Shown piece after piece: positions 10,120 through 21,928 of a stretch of 64,000 nucleotides of DNA. Origin of the DNA: Knoxdaviesia capensis (taxonomy: Eukaryota; Ascomycota; Sordariomycetes; Microascales; Gondwanamycetaceae); assembly GCA_001510575.1 (NCBI GenBank), contig LNGK01000002.1, positions 31,271 to 95,270 on the forward strand, written 5' to 3'. Below the pieces are notes generated by a model that saw nothing but the letters and a program-made list of their open reading frames with translations, did not search any database and was not told the origin of the DNA. The number at the start of each line of letters is the position of its first letter. The stretch's first letter is position 1. Both the position numbers and the translations under genes were made by a program.

Positions 10120-11884
10120 TTACACTGCGATAGATCCCGAGCACTTGCCACTGACAAGGCTGGCATTCTGGCCAACAAGAGCATCAAAGTAAGCAAGGAG
10201 CGTCTCCACCGGGATCATGTCCATGAGGCCGAGCGTGGGGCTGGACGACTTTAAGATCTGACCACCGAAGAGAACACGCACAAAGCGGCCTGCATTATCC
10301 CGCTTAGTGCTTGACGCAGCCGCGGTGCACTCTGGCACGGTGGCGGTCGTGGTCGGGGTGGAGACACAAGCGCAGGCCGACGACACGCGCGAAGCACTTC
10401 CCGCACAGTTGCTTAGCCAAGACGGAATCTCGGAAGTGAAAGTCGGGCAGAAAGTGCTGGCCTGTGCTTCGTTGCGGATCATCTGGCGCAGGCAGTTGTC
10501 GTGGTTGCAGGTTGCAGCAGGGGTCGTAGTGGTCGCCGGCGCCGACGAAGTGCACGTCGGGACATCCTCCTTGCGCCAGATCTCGAAAACCACCTCCGCA
10601 CCCATACCAGGCCACACCATCTCGTCGATCTGCAGCACAGAGAGCAAGCGCGAAGTGGAGCCGTCGTGGGCAACGTTGTGACGGTAAATCACCTCGCTTT
10701 TGCGGTCAAGGGCGCTGCGGATGTTGGCAGCGAGCTCAGCAATCCAAACACCCATCGACATCGCGCTGGCGGGGAGCGAGGAAGGGTGGTCGCGGTAAAT
10801 CTGGCTATACTCCCAGTGTCCCATGCGGTAAACAGCCTCGGCCATTTCTTCAGTGACGCAGTCGGTCGAGTTCTGGCCGTTGACCAGCTTGCACGGCAGG
10901 GGCTTGCTGTGGCACTGGCGAGCTGACAGGTTGTCGTAGTAGTGGTCGAACGAAGCATGGAAGCCACCGTCATTCGTGGGAACGCCCGAAAGATTGTCGA
11001 GAGTCGCGAACAGCGGTGCAGAATCTGTCAAGTGCTGGCGCCACGGGCCATTGTTGCTCGAGCGGATGTCGTTGAACAAGTTCGAGCTGACGCTGCAGCC
11101 ATACTGCGGCTCCAGGCTATCGATTCCGCTCATCTGGGCCAGGAGAGGCTGTCTGTCGGTGGTATCCCACATGCCGTTGGCCAGGATTCCCGCGACTTGA
11201 CTGGTGATCTGGTTGTTGGTCACACGATAGGCAACCTTCGTTTTCCAAGCCTCGCTGCCGCGAGTGGGGAGGAATCCGAGCAACTCGCCATAGACACCGT
11301 AAAGGTCGGCTCCGTGCTGCCACGAGTCGTCGAGGCCCTCGGCGGTGATTTGAGGGAACTGGCACGAGCCCAGCCATCCGGAAGGAACAAACGGGTTGAT
11401 GGGGGAGGTGTATCCCTTACGGTACCCGGCGCTGCTCTGGTTTCCTGTGAACGGTTCACCATACAAGTACAGAGCTTGATCGTCGCAGTTCCACTGGTAC
11501 GGCTCAACTGGGAACGCGTTGGACGCGTACGGCGTACGCTTGTGGTGGCGGTGAATCTAGTTCTGTCAGCGAAGCTTCTATTAGGGCACAATTCGGGTTT
11601 CGTACCAGCTCAACGAATTCCAGCTTGAACCCCGTAGCAGGCTTGGGATACTCGCGGGCGCGGACGTGGGGCATGTTGCACCAGTTGTATACTCCGTACT
11701 TGTCATCGGGCGTCTGCGAGGAATCGTAGATAAATCCGTAGACCCCGGAACCGGACACCGCGTTGGTCAGGTTGTTGGTGATACCACTGGATGGCCGGTA
11801 CCACTTCGTGTCAACCTGGGCGAGAGCACCGGTGCAGGCTGTCAGGCCAGCCGCCACAGAGAGGAGATGCACTTTGGGGGCCAT
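10120..11884 (-). CDS. Secreted histidine acid phosphatase (clade 2)
   Basis: Exons are 11884-11606 and 11556-10120, giving 571 residues. The 49-bp intron (GTACGA to CTAG) joins EFVEL to IHRHHKRTPY. The start is chosen at MAPKVHLLSVAAG because a signal peptide follows directly (cleavage near GALAQ); a longer in-frame start at 12013 gives no better N-terminus. The phosphatase signature RHHKRTP lies at residues 96-102 (His97 as nucleophile) and the proton-donor HD pair is His390-Asp391 in NVAHDGS. Many Cys and NxS/T sites fit a glycosylated extracellular enzyme releasing phosphate from organic esters. The C-terminal third has a Thr/Ala-rich, Cys-containing insert (CTSSAPATTTTPAATC) unlike classic phytases. 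A specific phytase role cannot be assigned. Confidence 0.88.
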
Positions 11885-12706
11885 GGTGAATGTCGAACAG
11901 TCGTTTAGTTTGTCCTGCTGTAACGAGAGCAACCAGAAAACAATCTGCTGGAGGAGGAGAAGGGGAACCGCGGCTTTTATAATTCCCACAAGCCTGTGCA
12001 TCCAGGATGGCATTGCATGTGGAGCTCTCGGGCAGCATGAGCATTCAATCTTTCATTCCATGGTAAGCCCACGTGGAGGGCTACAGTGGAAGATCAGTAG
12101 CGGCGCGAATACGAAGTCTCGGTGACGGACACAGAAGATATTGAAATAGAGTGGGCACTGAACATACACATGGACGTGGAAGTCCAGGAACGGGATCTTT
12201 GTGATGGTTCCGACTCCAGTAATAATTCCAGGAATTCGGCCGACACGTGCCGCTGGGCGGAGTATATCAACGATTGGACATGTGGGTGTCTGAAGAAATA
12301 TTGAACTTCCTTTTTTGAAGAACTGAAAAGGTTGACTGCATGATCGTGGAGGAATTCGGCCATCCGCACATGGAATCAATTGGCAATTGCTATTGGCTGG
12401 AAGATGTGTTGCATTCGCAACAGGGTTCAAGGTGTCTTTCGGTCCCAAACTCAACGTGACAGTGGCCTCGCGTAACAGTGCTCGTAAGCTGTAAAGCTGG
12501 CTCTTGGTACTGGCGACACCGAAGTTGTCACCAGACTTATGGCCACGACCCCTGCAGCCCTAAGCAACCAGCCACTTTATAACATCCAGGCAGACATTCG
12601 GCACAACCCACCCGTGAACTGAACCTTGTAACATTGACTGCATTACTATCATACGCATCTTAACACCCCGTTCTAATTTAGAGTCTCCCACGACAATTCA
12701 GGTTGG
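11885..12706. other. Intergenic, acid phosphatase promoter and OST1 3' flank
   Basis: No gene is recognised. The right end (12600-12706) is AT-richer and probably carries the OST1 3' UTR. The left end is the phosphatase promoter. Confidence 0.45.
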
Positions 12707-14238
12707 TTATTTTGAAGAGAGGCGGAGATCAATCTTGCTCGCGAAAAAAGCAACGAAAAACATTGCCACCGAGCTGGCAAAGATAAACACCGGCTTCCGC
12801 AGAAGAGACGTTGACGCATAGTCATAGGAGATGATCAGGTCGCGATCTCTGAAATCATCGACCAGGTTCTTGGCATGAACAATAACGGCTGTCCGTCCAA
12901 CGGTATCGAGGTACGTGTGCTTTCGAGTGATAGAAACATCCTCCAGCGAGGATGTAGGCAGGTTCGTGAAGAATTTGACATTACTGAAAAAGGTGTTAGA
13001 ACCAGGCAGAGATAGGACAAAGGACGGACGGTGGACTTACTGGGCTCCTTCGGGGAGAACAACCTCCAGACGAACTTTCCCATATTCCAGACCCTCAGGT
13101 TGGCGCGGGCCTTCAATAAACGGAATGTTCAGAATGTAGCGGCCGCCCGCGGTGCGCAAAAAGTTGCCTGCGTCGGAATTCCAGCCGACGGTAAAAGGAT
13201 ACTTCCAGCCACCAAACACCGGGTAGCGAGGCTTGATCTCCAGAACAGCCTCGCGGCGGTTTGAGCGGAAATGCGATGTCGACACATTGCCGATAACATC
13301 GGTGAAGTAGGCATCTTTGCTAGACGGGCGCAGCGGAAACCGAAGCTCGCGCAGGGCCGCAGTTCGGGGCTGGTAGTAGTGCGATTTGGCCCACTTCACC
13401 CGATCAAACGGACGAGACAAGTTTGCACCCAGGTTGTAGAGATCGTAATGCTCTTCAAATGCAACATTTCCGCCCCAGTGGCTGACCTCGACATTGCGCT
13501 CCAGCGACGCAACATGCAGAACCGGCTTCGTGAATTCGAACCGGGCCGCAGCCGTATTGTATGTCAGCGGCGCCACGTCGGTATATGGGCCATACACAAG
13601 CTTCCCGGTTTCTTGGGCCGGGTCGTCGCCGGTTGGTGAAAGCGTCGTGACTCTCGTGGACGGGGCAAGCCGAATCTCGGTCTTCTGCTTGGCGGTCATG
13701 TACGGGCTGAACCACGACGTGCTGTAGTCGTACGCAAGAAACTGCTCTTCATCCTGTTCGATCGACGCCGGAAGAGCCTTGTAAGCTTTGGTGATGAAGT
13801 AGGAAATGCTCAGGGTCTGCCTCTTGCCGGGGGCAATAGCGGTCGGGAGTTGAATCCGGAAGAATTGGCTGGACATAAGTTAGCATTAGAACTCAGCACA
13901 GGCATGCATGGATATTCAACCTACTTCTTTCCCTCCGACTCCATCCGCATCACCTCGAAAAAGCCACCATCCACCTGGCGGTCCTTGGCTTCAACTCCAC
14001 CAACAAACGGGAACTGCTCCGATGGAAACGCGACAAAGTATTCAGACACCGGGTCTGGGGAGATATTTTGTATCAGCACATTAGCACTCTCGCGCACGTA
14101 GTTTTTCTCGAGCGAAATCGTCCGGACGAGGTCGACATTCTTGAAAACGTTCGGCAAGTCGAACTGAGACAGCGTCGCGGCAACGTTCTGTGATGCACTG
14201 GCCACGCCAACACATAGAGCCCACACGCTGAACTTCAT
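12707..14238 (-). CDS. OST1: Ribophorin I, oligosaccharyltransferase subunit alpha
   Basis: Exons are 14238-13925, 13868-13041 and 12983-12707 (last junctions good to within a base or so), giving about 472 residues. Introns are 56-57 bp with donors GTAGGT and GTAAGT. The protein starts with a signal peptide (MKFSVWALCVGVASA), has a long ER-lumenal ribophorin I region (for example LSISYFITKAYKALPASIEQ and HWGGNVAFEEHYDLYNLG), and ends with a single transmembrane helix (PVFIFASSVAMFFVAFF) plus a short cytosolic tail. OST1 is a core subunit of the ER complex that transfers the preassembled glycan to Asn-X-Ser/Thr sites. Length and topology match the family. It is divergent from the hexokinase gene. 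Confidence 0.95.
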
Positions 14239-14912
14239 CTTAATGACCTGCGCCGTGCGATGGAAGGAAACGGTGTCGGATTGCCAATGCGGGTGTGGCG
14301 AAGTGGTCGAGGGATCGGTGCGTGGGTGAAGGAGAGTATGTGAAAAGGAAGAGGTGATGTATGTCGAGAAGGATGATTTTCATGCGGCATACGTTGCTTG
14401 TTATTTTCGATTGGTCAATACCAGAACTCATAGGCTTATCGATAAAGCACCGCCACACCGCCACACTCTCGAAAAAAAACATCGTGTTAGCTCCTTCAGG
14501 GTCTAAATCAGTCAATTAACTTAGAAACTCCCCTCCCCGCAGGATCAATCCTCCAAGCACGAATTCAGAAATGCGCACTTTGAGCTTTAAGCTCCCCACC
14601 GAACGTGATCCAAATTCGAGCTGGCCAAGATAGCTCTTTCAAACTTGCCTTTTATTATTTACTTCTTGTCCCTTCACAAATCCGTTATTTACTCTTTCCT
14701 AGGTTTCTAAAGAAATATAATGCAGTAGGCAGTCCTTGGGCATAATACTTAAGGGTCCTCCATTACCTCTTTTACTCACTATTTTTTCTTCCTTCTTCCC
14801 TAACTTATCTCTCCTATTTCAATAAGACTTAATCACGTTATAGCCCCACGATCATTTTCTCTCGATACATCACGTCACACCTACCCACGATCTTCCTCTT
14901 TGTGCCGTTATA
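14239..14912. promoter_or_regulatory. Bidirectional OST1 / hexokinase upstream region
   Basis: About 670 bp separate the two divergent start codons. A pyrimidine-rich stretch (14760-14900: repeated TTCTTCC and CTATTTC runs) immediately precedes the hexokinase ATG, as is common for strongly expressed fungal genes. No ORF is supported. Confidence 0.45.
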
Positions 14913-17064
14913 ATGGTTGGACTTGGGCCACGTCCTGTGCCTGACCGGAAAGGTAATATGTTCCCCCCCCCGGCAACCCCCTTTTATCTTCCCTTATGAT
15001 CGCATGGATGATATATGATATCAAAATTACCCTATCCTAAACCATAGTCTTTATTATACTCTTGAAATATAATAAAGAATTGATAATGGTCAGGCTCTAG
15101 GGTAACTTGATATCCTTTTCAAAGGTCCTATCTATGACGGCTATCATGATAGCTGCTCATCCAAGTCTATGGCCAGAATCACTAAGGCCTAATGATCTGT
15201 CTTATTGGAGAGAGCCTAAGCCTGCAGGATTCCTTAGATGTCTTAAATCAATATCCTCCCCCTCTTCTAATTACCCCTCATATTTTAACTTGTGAATATT
15301 TGAAGTCAAATGTTCCTTAAGTTAATGCTTGAAGCTAACTAAAGTTAATACTTTTTTTACACATAATGGGCCTACTAAAGTCAGGTATTTCTTGAGTTAA
15401 TGCTTGAAGCCAACCAAAGTTAACCTTTTTATCACATAATGGGCCTACTGAAGTCAGGTATTTGAGCTTCCTCGGCTCTTAAGATGTCCCTAACTAATAC
15501 TTTTTTCTCCTAGGGTCCCTGGCGGATTGCCCATCAACGGTTCTTGATGAGATCAAGCGAATGGAAGAGATTTTCACCGTTGACACTGCAAAGCTCAAGA
15601 GCATCACGGAGCATTTCATTGGCGAACTTGCCAAAGGTCTAACGGTAGAGGGGGGTAGCATTGTAAGTTTGTCTCCTCTTACGATCTGTGGACTATTCTA
15701 ACAACACAGCCTATGAACCCAACATGGGTTCTCCAATTCCCAACTGGCCACGAGACTGGAACGTTCCTTGCCCTAGACATGGGTGGCACCAACCTTCGTG
15801 TGTGCCAGATCACCCTTACCGAACAAAAGTCCGAATTCGATATCATTCAGAGCAAGTACCGCCTCCCGGACGCCCTCAAGACCGGAGTTGCCGATGAACT
15901 TTGGGAGTACATTGCCGATTGCCTCCTCCAGTTCATCGAAACCCACCACGGCGACGTTTCACGCATCGACAAGCTCTATCTAGGCTTCACCTTTTCGTAC
16001 CCGGCAACTCAGACTTACATCAACCAGGGAGTTTTGCAACGCTGGACCAAGGGCTTCGACATCGCCGGCGTTGAAGGCGAGGATGTTGCCCCCATGTTCG
16101 AGACCGCCCTTGCGCGCCGTGGAGTCCCCATTAAGCTGACCGCTCTGATCAACGATACCACCGGAACCCTCATTGCCTCAGCTTATACGGACCCCAAGAT
16201 GAAAATCGGATGCATCTTCGGCACCGGCTGCAATGCCGCATACATGGAAAACTGCGGATCCATCCCCAAGCTCGCCAGCCAGAACCTTCCCCCGGATCTC
16301 CCCATGGCCATCAACTGTGAATGGGGCGCTTTTGATAATGAACACAAAGTGCTTCCTCGAACTCCGTATGATGTTACCATTGACAATGACTCGCCTCGGC
16401 CCGGCCAGCAGGCGTTTGAAAAGATGATTGCCGGCCTTTACCTCGGCGAGATCTTCCGCTTGGTCATGGTTGACCTGCATGAAAACTCACCCGCAAAGTT
16501 TTTCGCCGGCCAGGACATTGCACAACTGAAACGCCCCTATACCATTGACGCCTCATTCCTGTCGGCTATTGAAGAGTAAGACCAATACCAATTTTTGAGA
16601 ACCATGTCCGAGAAGATTTTCATAACTAACAAACTCACAGGGATCCGTTTGAAAACCTCCAGGAGAGCTACGATTTGTTCGTCGACAAATTGAACCTGAA
16701 GTGCACGCGCCATGAACTCGAGTTGGCGCGCCATGTCAGCGAGCTCATCGGTACCCGATCTGCGCGCCTGTCGGCCTGTGGTGTGGCGGCCATCTGCAAG
16801 AAAAAGGGGTACGATGAGTGTCATGTCGGGGCTGACGGCTCGGTGTTTAACAAATACCCGCATTTCAAGGCCCGCGGCGCCCAGGCCCTCCGCGAGATTC
16901 TCGACTGGCCGAAAAAGACCGATCCCAGCGCCGAGGATCCCATTGAGATTTTGGCCGCCGAAGATGGCTCCGGCGTTGGTGCTGCACTGATCGCTGCCCT
17001 GACGCTGCAGCGCGTCAAGGAGGGAATTACAGTGGGTGTTCTTCACCCGGAGACGTTTGTTTGA
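14913..17064 (+). CDS. hxkA: Hexokinase
   Basis: Exons are 14913-14952, 15514-15662, 15710-16575 and 16641-17064, giving 492 residues, close to the about 490 of Aspergillus hexokinase. The short first exon encodes MVGLGPRPVPDRKG, matching the conserved N-terminus. Sugar-kinase motifs are complete: phosphate-1 LALDMGGTN (83-91), sugar-binding LGFTFSYPATQ, ALINDTTGTLIAS and GCIFGTGCNAAYME, and the catalytic-lobe INCEWGAFDNE. The enzyme phosphorylates glucose and fructose at C6 with ATP and may also take part in carbon repression. The N-terminus and overall match favour hexokinase over glucokinase. Intron 1 is 561 bp, about ten times its neighbours, and contains a tandem repeat. Its stop lies 40 bp from that of convergent RMT2. 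Confidence 0.93.
15303..15466 (+). repeat. 75-bp tandem duplication inside hexokinase intron 1
   Basis: A block beginning GTTAATGCTTGAAGC starts at 15321 and again at 15396, a period of 75 bp. A partial further copy precedes the first. Both contain ACATAATGGGCCTACT and AAGTCAGGTATTT-like segments. Differences are almost all transitions. Confidence 0.85.
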
Positions 17065-17104
17065 CCGTATCAAGCATTACTAGCTAGCAGTATCTTTCCG
17101 TCCT

Positions 17105-18416
17105 TCAATCCGTCAATTGTCCATGTTTGTCGTCCATGTTTAACGTGCACAAGGGGAGTCGATAGCCTGGTGAATGGTTAGACCAAGAAATGAACGAGTA
17201 GAGGGAATGGAAGCTTACTGTCAAGGGTCCAATACCGGCGCCTCACCCCTTCCCACTGGCCCTGTCCAGCCTGGCCAAGGTCATCCATGTCAACAGGAAT
17301 TTCAATCCACTCAATATCCATCTCTGAATTAGACATGTCCATCTCAACAACGCTTTTGTAAACGTCGTAACAGATTCGCCGGTCGGCTCCCAGACCGTTG
17401 AAGAAGCTAAACCGGCCCCCCGGCGCCAGGAGCACAGGCACGAGTTCGGCGAAGAATGCCTTTAATTGGCTATAATCCTCCGCAAATGTGTCAAAGTAAA
17501 TTGCGTCATATGTGTTTCCAGAGGCCAGCAGCTCGGGCACCACATCTTGCCATTTTCCGCCAAAAACTTTGTATGCTCCCGGTGATGGAGAACTGCTCTC
17601 CCACATCTTGCCAAAGGCTGAGTCTGGGAGGGCGACGCGGTTGAGCACATCCGGATGGGCTTCGACAATATGGTGAACCGAGGGTTTCAAGGCCGAAAAC
17701 ATGGAATCAATAATTCCCATGCCGAAACCCACATTAAGAATTTTCTTTCCCTCATGTTGGCCTTCCGGCAGTAAAGCAGCAACACTCCGGCGCATGATAT
17801 CAGTCTCCCAAGCCATCATCACACCATTCGAATCACTGTCAACAAGCTTGTCTTCTGAGTATGTCAGGGCAGAGCTGAGATAGTCTTTGCTGTTGACGTC
17901 TTGTTCATCGGCGTCCGGCTGTGCATCGTCGTCGGGCTGTGCATCAGCGTCGAGCTCGCTCGGGATGTCCTCCGTCTCCGATCCCGATGACAGCTCTTCG
18001 TATCCTCCCAGAAGGGCAAAAATCATTTCTGCCCGGACTCCCGCTTCAACACACGCATGGTATAATGTCTGGTTGCCTAGTCTCCATGCCACGCAGCCCG
18101 GGGTCTCATTGTTGTTATCGACATCATTCCAGATAGCTCCCCACTGAAAAAGTTCGCGCACGGTTTCCAGTGCTTCTTCAATCGGCAAGGCCTCTTCATC
18201 ACTCCCGTCCGAAGAAATGACGCCACACGAACGAATTGCTGCATGTAATGGTGATTCTCCAGTAGCGGGGTCCTGGATACTGGCGAGCCCGGGTGCGTCA
18301 AGCAGACGCTTGAGCTCAGACACGTCGTGAGACCACGCGTGGAGCAGAATTTCCCGCGCTGGCGAAGGGCAAGACGTTGTAATCCGCGCCTCCAAAGAGT
18401 CGTGCGTAGAAGCCAT
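17105..18416 (-). CDS. RMT2: Protein arginine N-methyltransferase 2
   Basis: Exons are 18416-17219 and 17166-17105, giving 419 residues. The 52-bp intron (GTAAGC to ACCAG) restores the conserved end RRYWTLDSYRLPLC. The N-terminal part has ankyrin-like segments (ATGESPLHAAI, WNDVDNNNETPGCVAWRLGN). An acidic linker follows (about 145-175), then a Rossmann methyltransferase domain with the SAM motif ILNVGFGMGIID at 226-237 and VEAHPDV as the next strand. RMT2 makes delta-N-methylarginine, in yeast on ribosomal protein Rpl12. Domain order and length match the family. It is divergent from VTC4 and convergent with hexokinase. Confidence 0.94.
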
Positions 18417-19379
18417 CTGGATAAGATTTGGTCGATAGATGGATTATAGACGTTACAAAAGAAAACTTTGGTCTGTCAAAAGTTTTGAATAGTGTGGGGT
18501 TACCTATCGTAACCCTAAATGTCAATCACCAGTGAAAAGTCAGCGAAAGCTGCTTTGCTATTTGTACACGGCAGAATGCCAACCCTAGACCTAAGTAACC
18601 CTAATCCCAATGATCAGGACAGCCACCCAAGTCAGCACCCCCACAAAGGCACAAGAACGCCTCGACAACGATCCTCAACTCGCACTCAGGAAATAACACG
18701 CCGTATAAGGGTTCTGGATGAAATGCCCGGCTTTATTCTTTTTTATTTTTATTTTATTTTTTGGAATGCTCAACATCACCGGCCAAGGGGACAAAAAGTC
18801 AGAAAATGGAGCTCCCATGTACCTGTAAAATCGCGCAAGCTTCAAACACACGTGCTGGAACGAAGACTATCATTCGCCAATTGCGGAAATCGTGAATTGC
18901 AGCCAATCAGAGCGTTCTGCCCCAGAAGACCTAGCTTCGAGCACCTGGGCCAACTTTTTTTCATTTTCTTTCGGTTATGAAGAGGGAGACTGAATCTATT
19001 CGATCAGTGTGCTGCTTTTGAGATAATTTTCTCATCTCTTTGCTCAATCGTTATATATTGTCTGTGTGGCTTGCTACTTGTTCTTCTTCGCCCATCTTCG
19101 ATTGATTCTATCATCTGCTAATACTTCGAAACCTCCTGCTTCGAACACTCATCGAATCTGAATAGTGAGTGCGGCCCGGAGCAATGCGATACACGTTGAA
19201 AGATCCTAACCTTCTTTATAGACGTTCTCGACCTCGACTCCCAACTCTCACGTCCACCTCCCATGACATGCCCTTAGCTAATGCTGATTATTGAAGATCT
19301 CAAGACTCGAAAGATAACGTGGAAGGCGGACCGGAATCGCGGCAATAAAAAGTGGATTGCAAAGCCTGGAGTTGTCGTC
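18417..19379. promoter_or_regulatory. Bidirectional RMT2 / VTC4 upstream region with teloboxes
   Basis: The region carries three AACCCTA motifs within 94 bp: AACCCTAA at 18511, AACCCTAG at 18581 and AACCCTAA at 18597. These match the telobox bound by Tbf1-type factors. A CACGTG box lies at 18849-18854. A probable 5' UTR intron of VTC4 spans 19165-19221 (GTGAGT donor, CCTAAC branch, ATAG acceptor). Short frames here are not supported as genes. Confidence 0.6.
18849..18854. promoter_or_regulatory. CACGTG E-box, candidate Pho4-type site
   Basis: CACGTG stands about 530 bp upstream of the VTC4 start, flanked by A and C. In yeast, VTC genes are induced by Pho4 through CACGTG under phosphate limitation. 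A role here is inferred from the motif and the gene, and a chance match is possible. Confidence 0.35.
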
Positions 19380-21928
19380 ATGAAGTTTGGAGAGCAGCTC
19401 AGATCCAGCGTCATTCGGGAATACGAGTGGTCGTACCTCGACTACGATGATCTGAAATCTGATCTGAAGACCGGCTTCGGCCCTTCCCGCAAAGGCAAGG
19501 GCAAGGCGAAGGAAACTACCGACGCCGCAGGACCCTCCGCGACGAAGGCCATGCTCGCCCCCGGGCCCGATGACTCGGTCAATGTTCGCCCCGGCTGGGA
19601 GTGGACGGAGGATGACGAGGCTCGTTTTGTCGCAAAGCTTGACTCGGAACTGGACAAGGTGCACACCAAGCAGAAGGTCAAGGCCATGGAGGTCTCGCGC
19701 CGAATCATGCTTAGCGAGAAGGAGGTGTCTGAGGTGGTCGGCCGTCTGAATGAACGCGCGGTTGGAGAAGACGCCCCAACCGAGGAAGAGTTCATGCTTC
19801 TCGAACAGGATCTGAGCGATATCATTGCAGAGGTGCACGACCTTGCGAAGTTTGTGCAGCTCAACTATACTGGCTTCTACAAGATCATCAAGAAGCACGA
19901 TGTGAGTTCCAAGTCCACGGATTGAATGCACACATGTGAGAATGAAAAGACTAGCTAACACTGCGCAGAAAATGACAGGATGGCACCTAAAGCCCGTGTT
20001 CGATGCGCGACTCAAATCTCGCCCGTTTTACAAGGAGAACTACGACGCCTCTGTTGTCAAGCTGTCGAAGCTCTGGGACCTTGTGCGCACACGCGGAAAC
20101 CCTGTCAAGGGCGACAGCGCCGCCGGCGGCAAGCAGGGCTCCTTTGTGCGCAACACGACCAAGTACTGGGTCCACCCGGACAACGTCACCGAGCTCAAGC
20201 TTATCATCCTCAAGCATCTCCCGGTACTCGTCTTCAACCCTAACAAGGAATTCGAGCAGGAGGACTCGGCCATCACGTCGATTTACTACGATAACCCCTC
20301 CACCTGGCCTCTATACGAGGGCCGCCTGAAAAAGTCTGAGGGTGCAGAAGCTATTCGCCTCCGCTGGTACGGAGGCATGGGTAGCGATACGATCTTTGTT
20401 GAGCGCAAGACCCACCGTGAGGACTGGACTGGCGAGAAGTCGGTCAAGGCGCGGTTCGCCCTCAAGGAAAAGTACGTCAACTCGTACATGCGGGGTGAGC
20501 TGCTTCCGCCCGCAATTTTCGAAAAGGCGCGCAAAGACCGCAAGAAGCCAGAGAAGGCCATCGCCGAAGACGAGCGGCTGTCCGCCGAAATCCAGTACTC
20601 CGTCCTGCGCCATGGCTACCGTCCGGTGTGCCGCTCGTTCTACAACCGTACCGCTTTCCAGCTTCCGGCGGACGCTCGTGTGCGTATCTCTCTGGACACC
20701 GAACTAACCATGGTCCGCGAGGACAACCTGGACGGCACGCGACGCGCTGGCGATAACTGGCGGCGTATGGATATTGGCGTGGACTGGCCGTTCAACCAGC
20801 TGCCCGATGCTGATGTTGTCCGGTTCCCCTATGCGGTTCTCGAGGTGAAGCTCCAGACACAGCTGGGCCAGGAGCCTCCCGAGTGGGTCCGTCAGCTCAT
20901 TGGCAGCCATCTTGTCGAGGCCGTGCCCAAATTTTCCAAGTTTATCCACGGTGTGGCTAGCCTTTTCCCCGAGCGCATCGACCTGCTTCCGTTCTGGATG
21001 CCCCAGATGGATGTTGACATCCGAAAGCCCGTCACCCATGATTTCGGCATCCACCGCCTCGAACCATCCCAGTCGTCGTCCGTCTCAGATACTGAAGATG
21101 ATCTGGCGTCGGATGACGACGATGATGATGATCTGCTGGGCATCAAGCCTAAGTCCAACGGCGCCAAGGCCCTCCTCCCAGCTGCAGGTTCCTCTACGGC
21201 GGTCGTTGACACTGAGGGCCAGACAACCGACCGGCCGGCACTTGATGACGCCTACCCGATCTATGACTCAGATGATGAGTACGATGACGAATCTCGGCTT
21301 GAAGAAGCCCGCCGCGTGGGTGGCTGGACCTACTACTCCGCTCTCATGGCGGCTCGGGCCCATCAAGTTGGAAACGCCGCCCTCGGTGCGCTCAAGGCCG
21401 TTATTCCGGCGTCGCGCGGATCAGCCATCCCTCGCTCCGAGCGTCTGACCCTTCTGTACGGAAATGGCGATATCCAGGAGACGCGCTTCCGAGCACCCAA
21501 GGGCAAGAAGATTCACGTCCCTGTGCGTGTCGAGCCAAAAGTCTATTTTGCTGCCGAGAGAACGTTCCTCGGCTGGGTAAGTCTCTTATCTGTGCATTAT
21601 CCTGCTTTGCTTGGCCTGACCTGCCCTTACTAACCAACGTGAATAGCTCGAATATTCTATCTATATCGGCACTATTGCTGCGACCCTGCTGAACTTTGGC
21701 GCGAAACCCACCATGACGTCGTTCATTGTCTCGGGCATGTTCACCCTCATTGCTGTTCTGTCTCTGTTGTATTCGGTGGTGGTGTATCTGTACCGCAGCG
21801 AGGCTATCCGTACAAAGCGCGCAGCGCGTTACTACGATCGTTGGGGCCCCACCGGACTTTGCCTCGCGCTGTTCCTTGGCGTTGCTTTGAACTTTGCGTT
21901 TGAGGGAAGAGATCGGCAGTTCTGGTAA
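19380..21928 (+). CDS. VTC4: Vacuolar transporter chaperone 4, polyphosphate polymerase
   Basis: Exons are 19380-19901, 19969-21576 and 21647-21928, giving 803 residues. The start at MKFGEQLRSS is the conserved SPX start; an in-frame ATG at 19281 lies in the probable 5' UTR. Order: SPX inositol-pyrophosphate sensor (1-175), tunnel-fold polymerase domain (about 190-480, with EAIRLRWYG and IFVERKTHREDW carrying basic nucleotide-binding residues), an acidic linker (SDDDDDDDL), then a three-helix DUF202 membrane domain near the C-terminus (LEYSIYIGTIAATLL onward). It polymerises ATP gamma-phosphate into polyphosphate and passes the chain into the vacuole as part of the VTC complex. Intact catalytic residues point to VTC4 rather than accessory VTC2/3. 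Confidence 0.95.

Noticed and set aside
19281..19379. Upstream in-frame ATG of VTC4 (33 extra codons)
   Set aside because: SPX proteins of this family start at MKFGEQL. The upstream stretch follows a probable 5' UTR intron and lacks similarity to the family.
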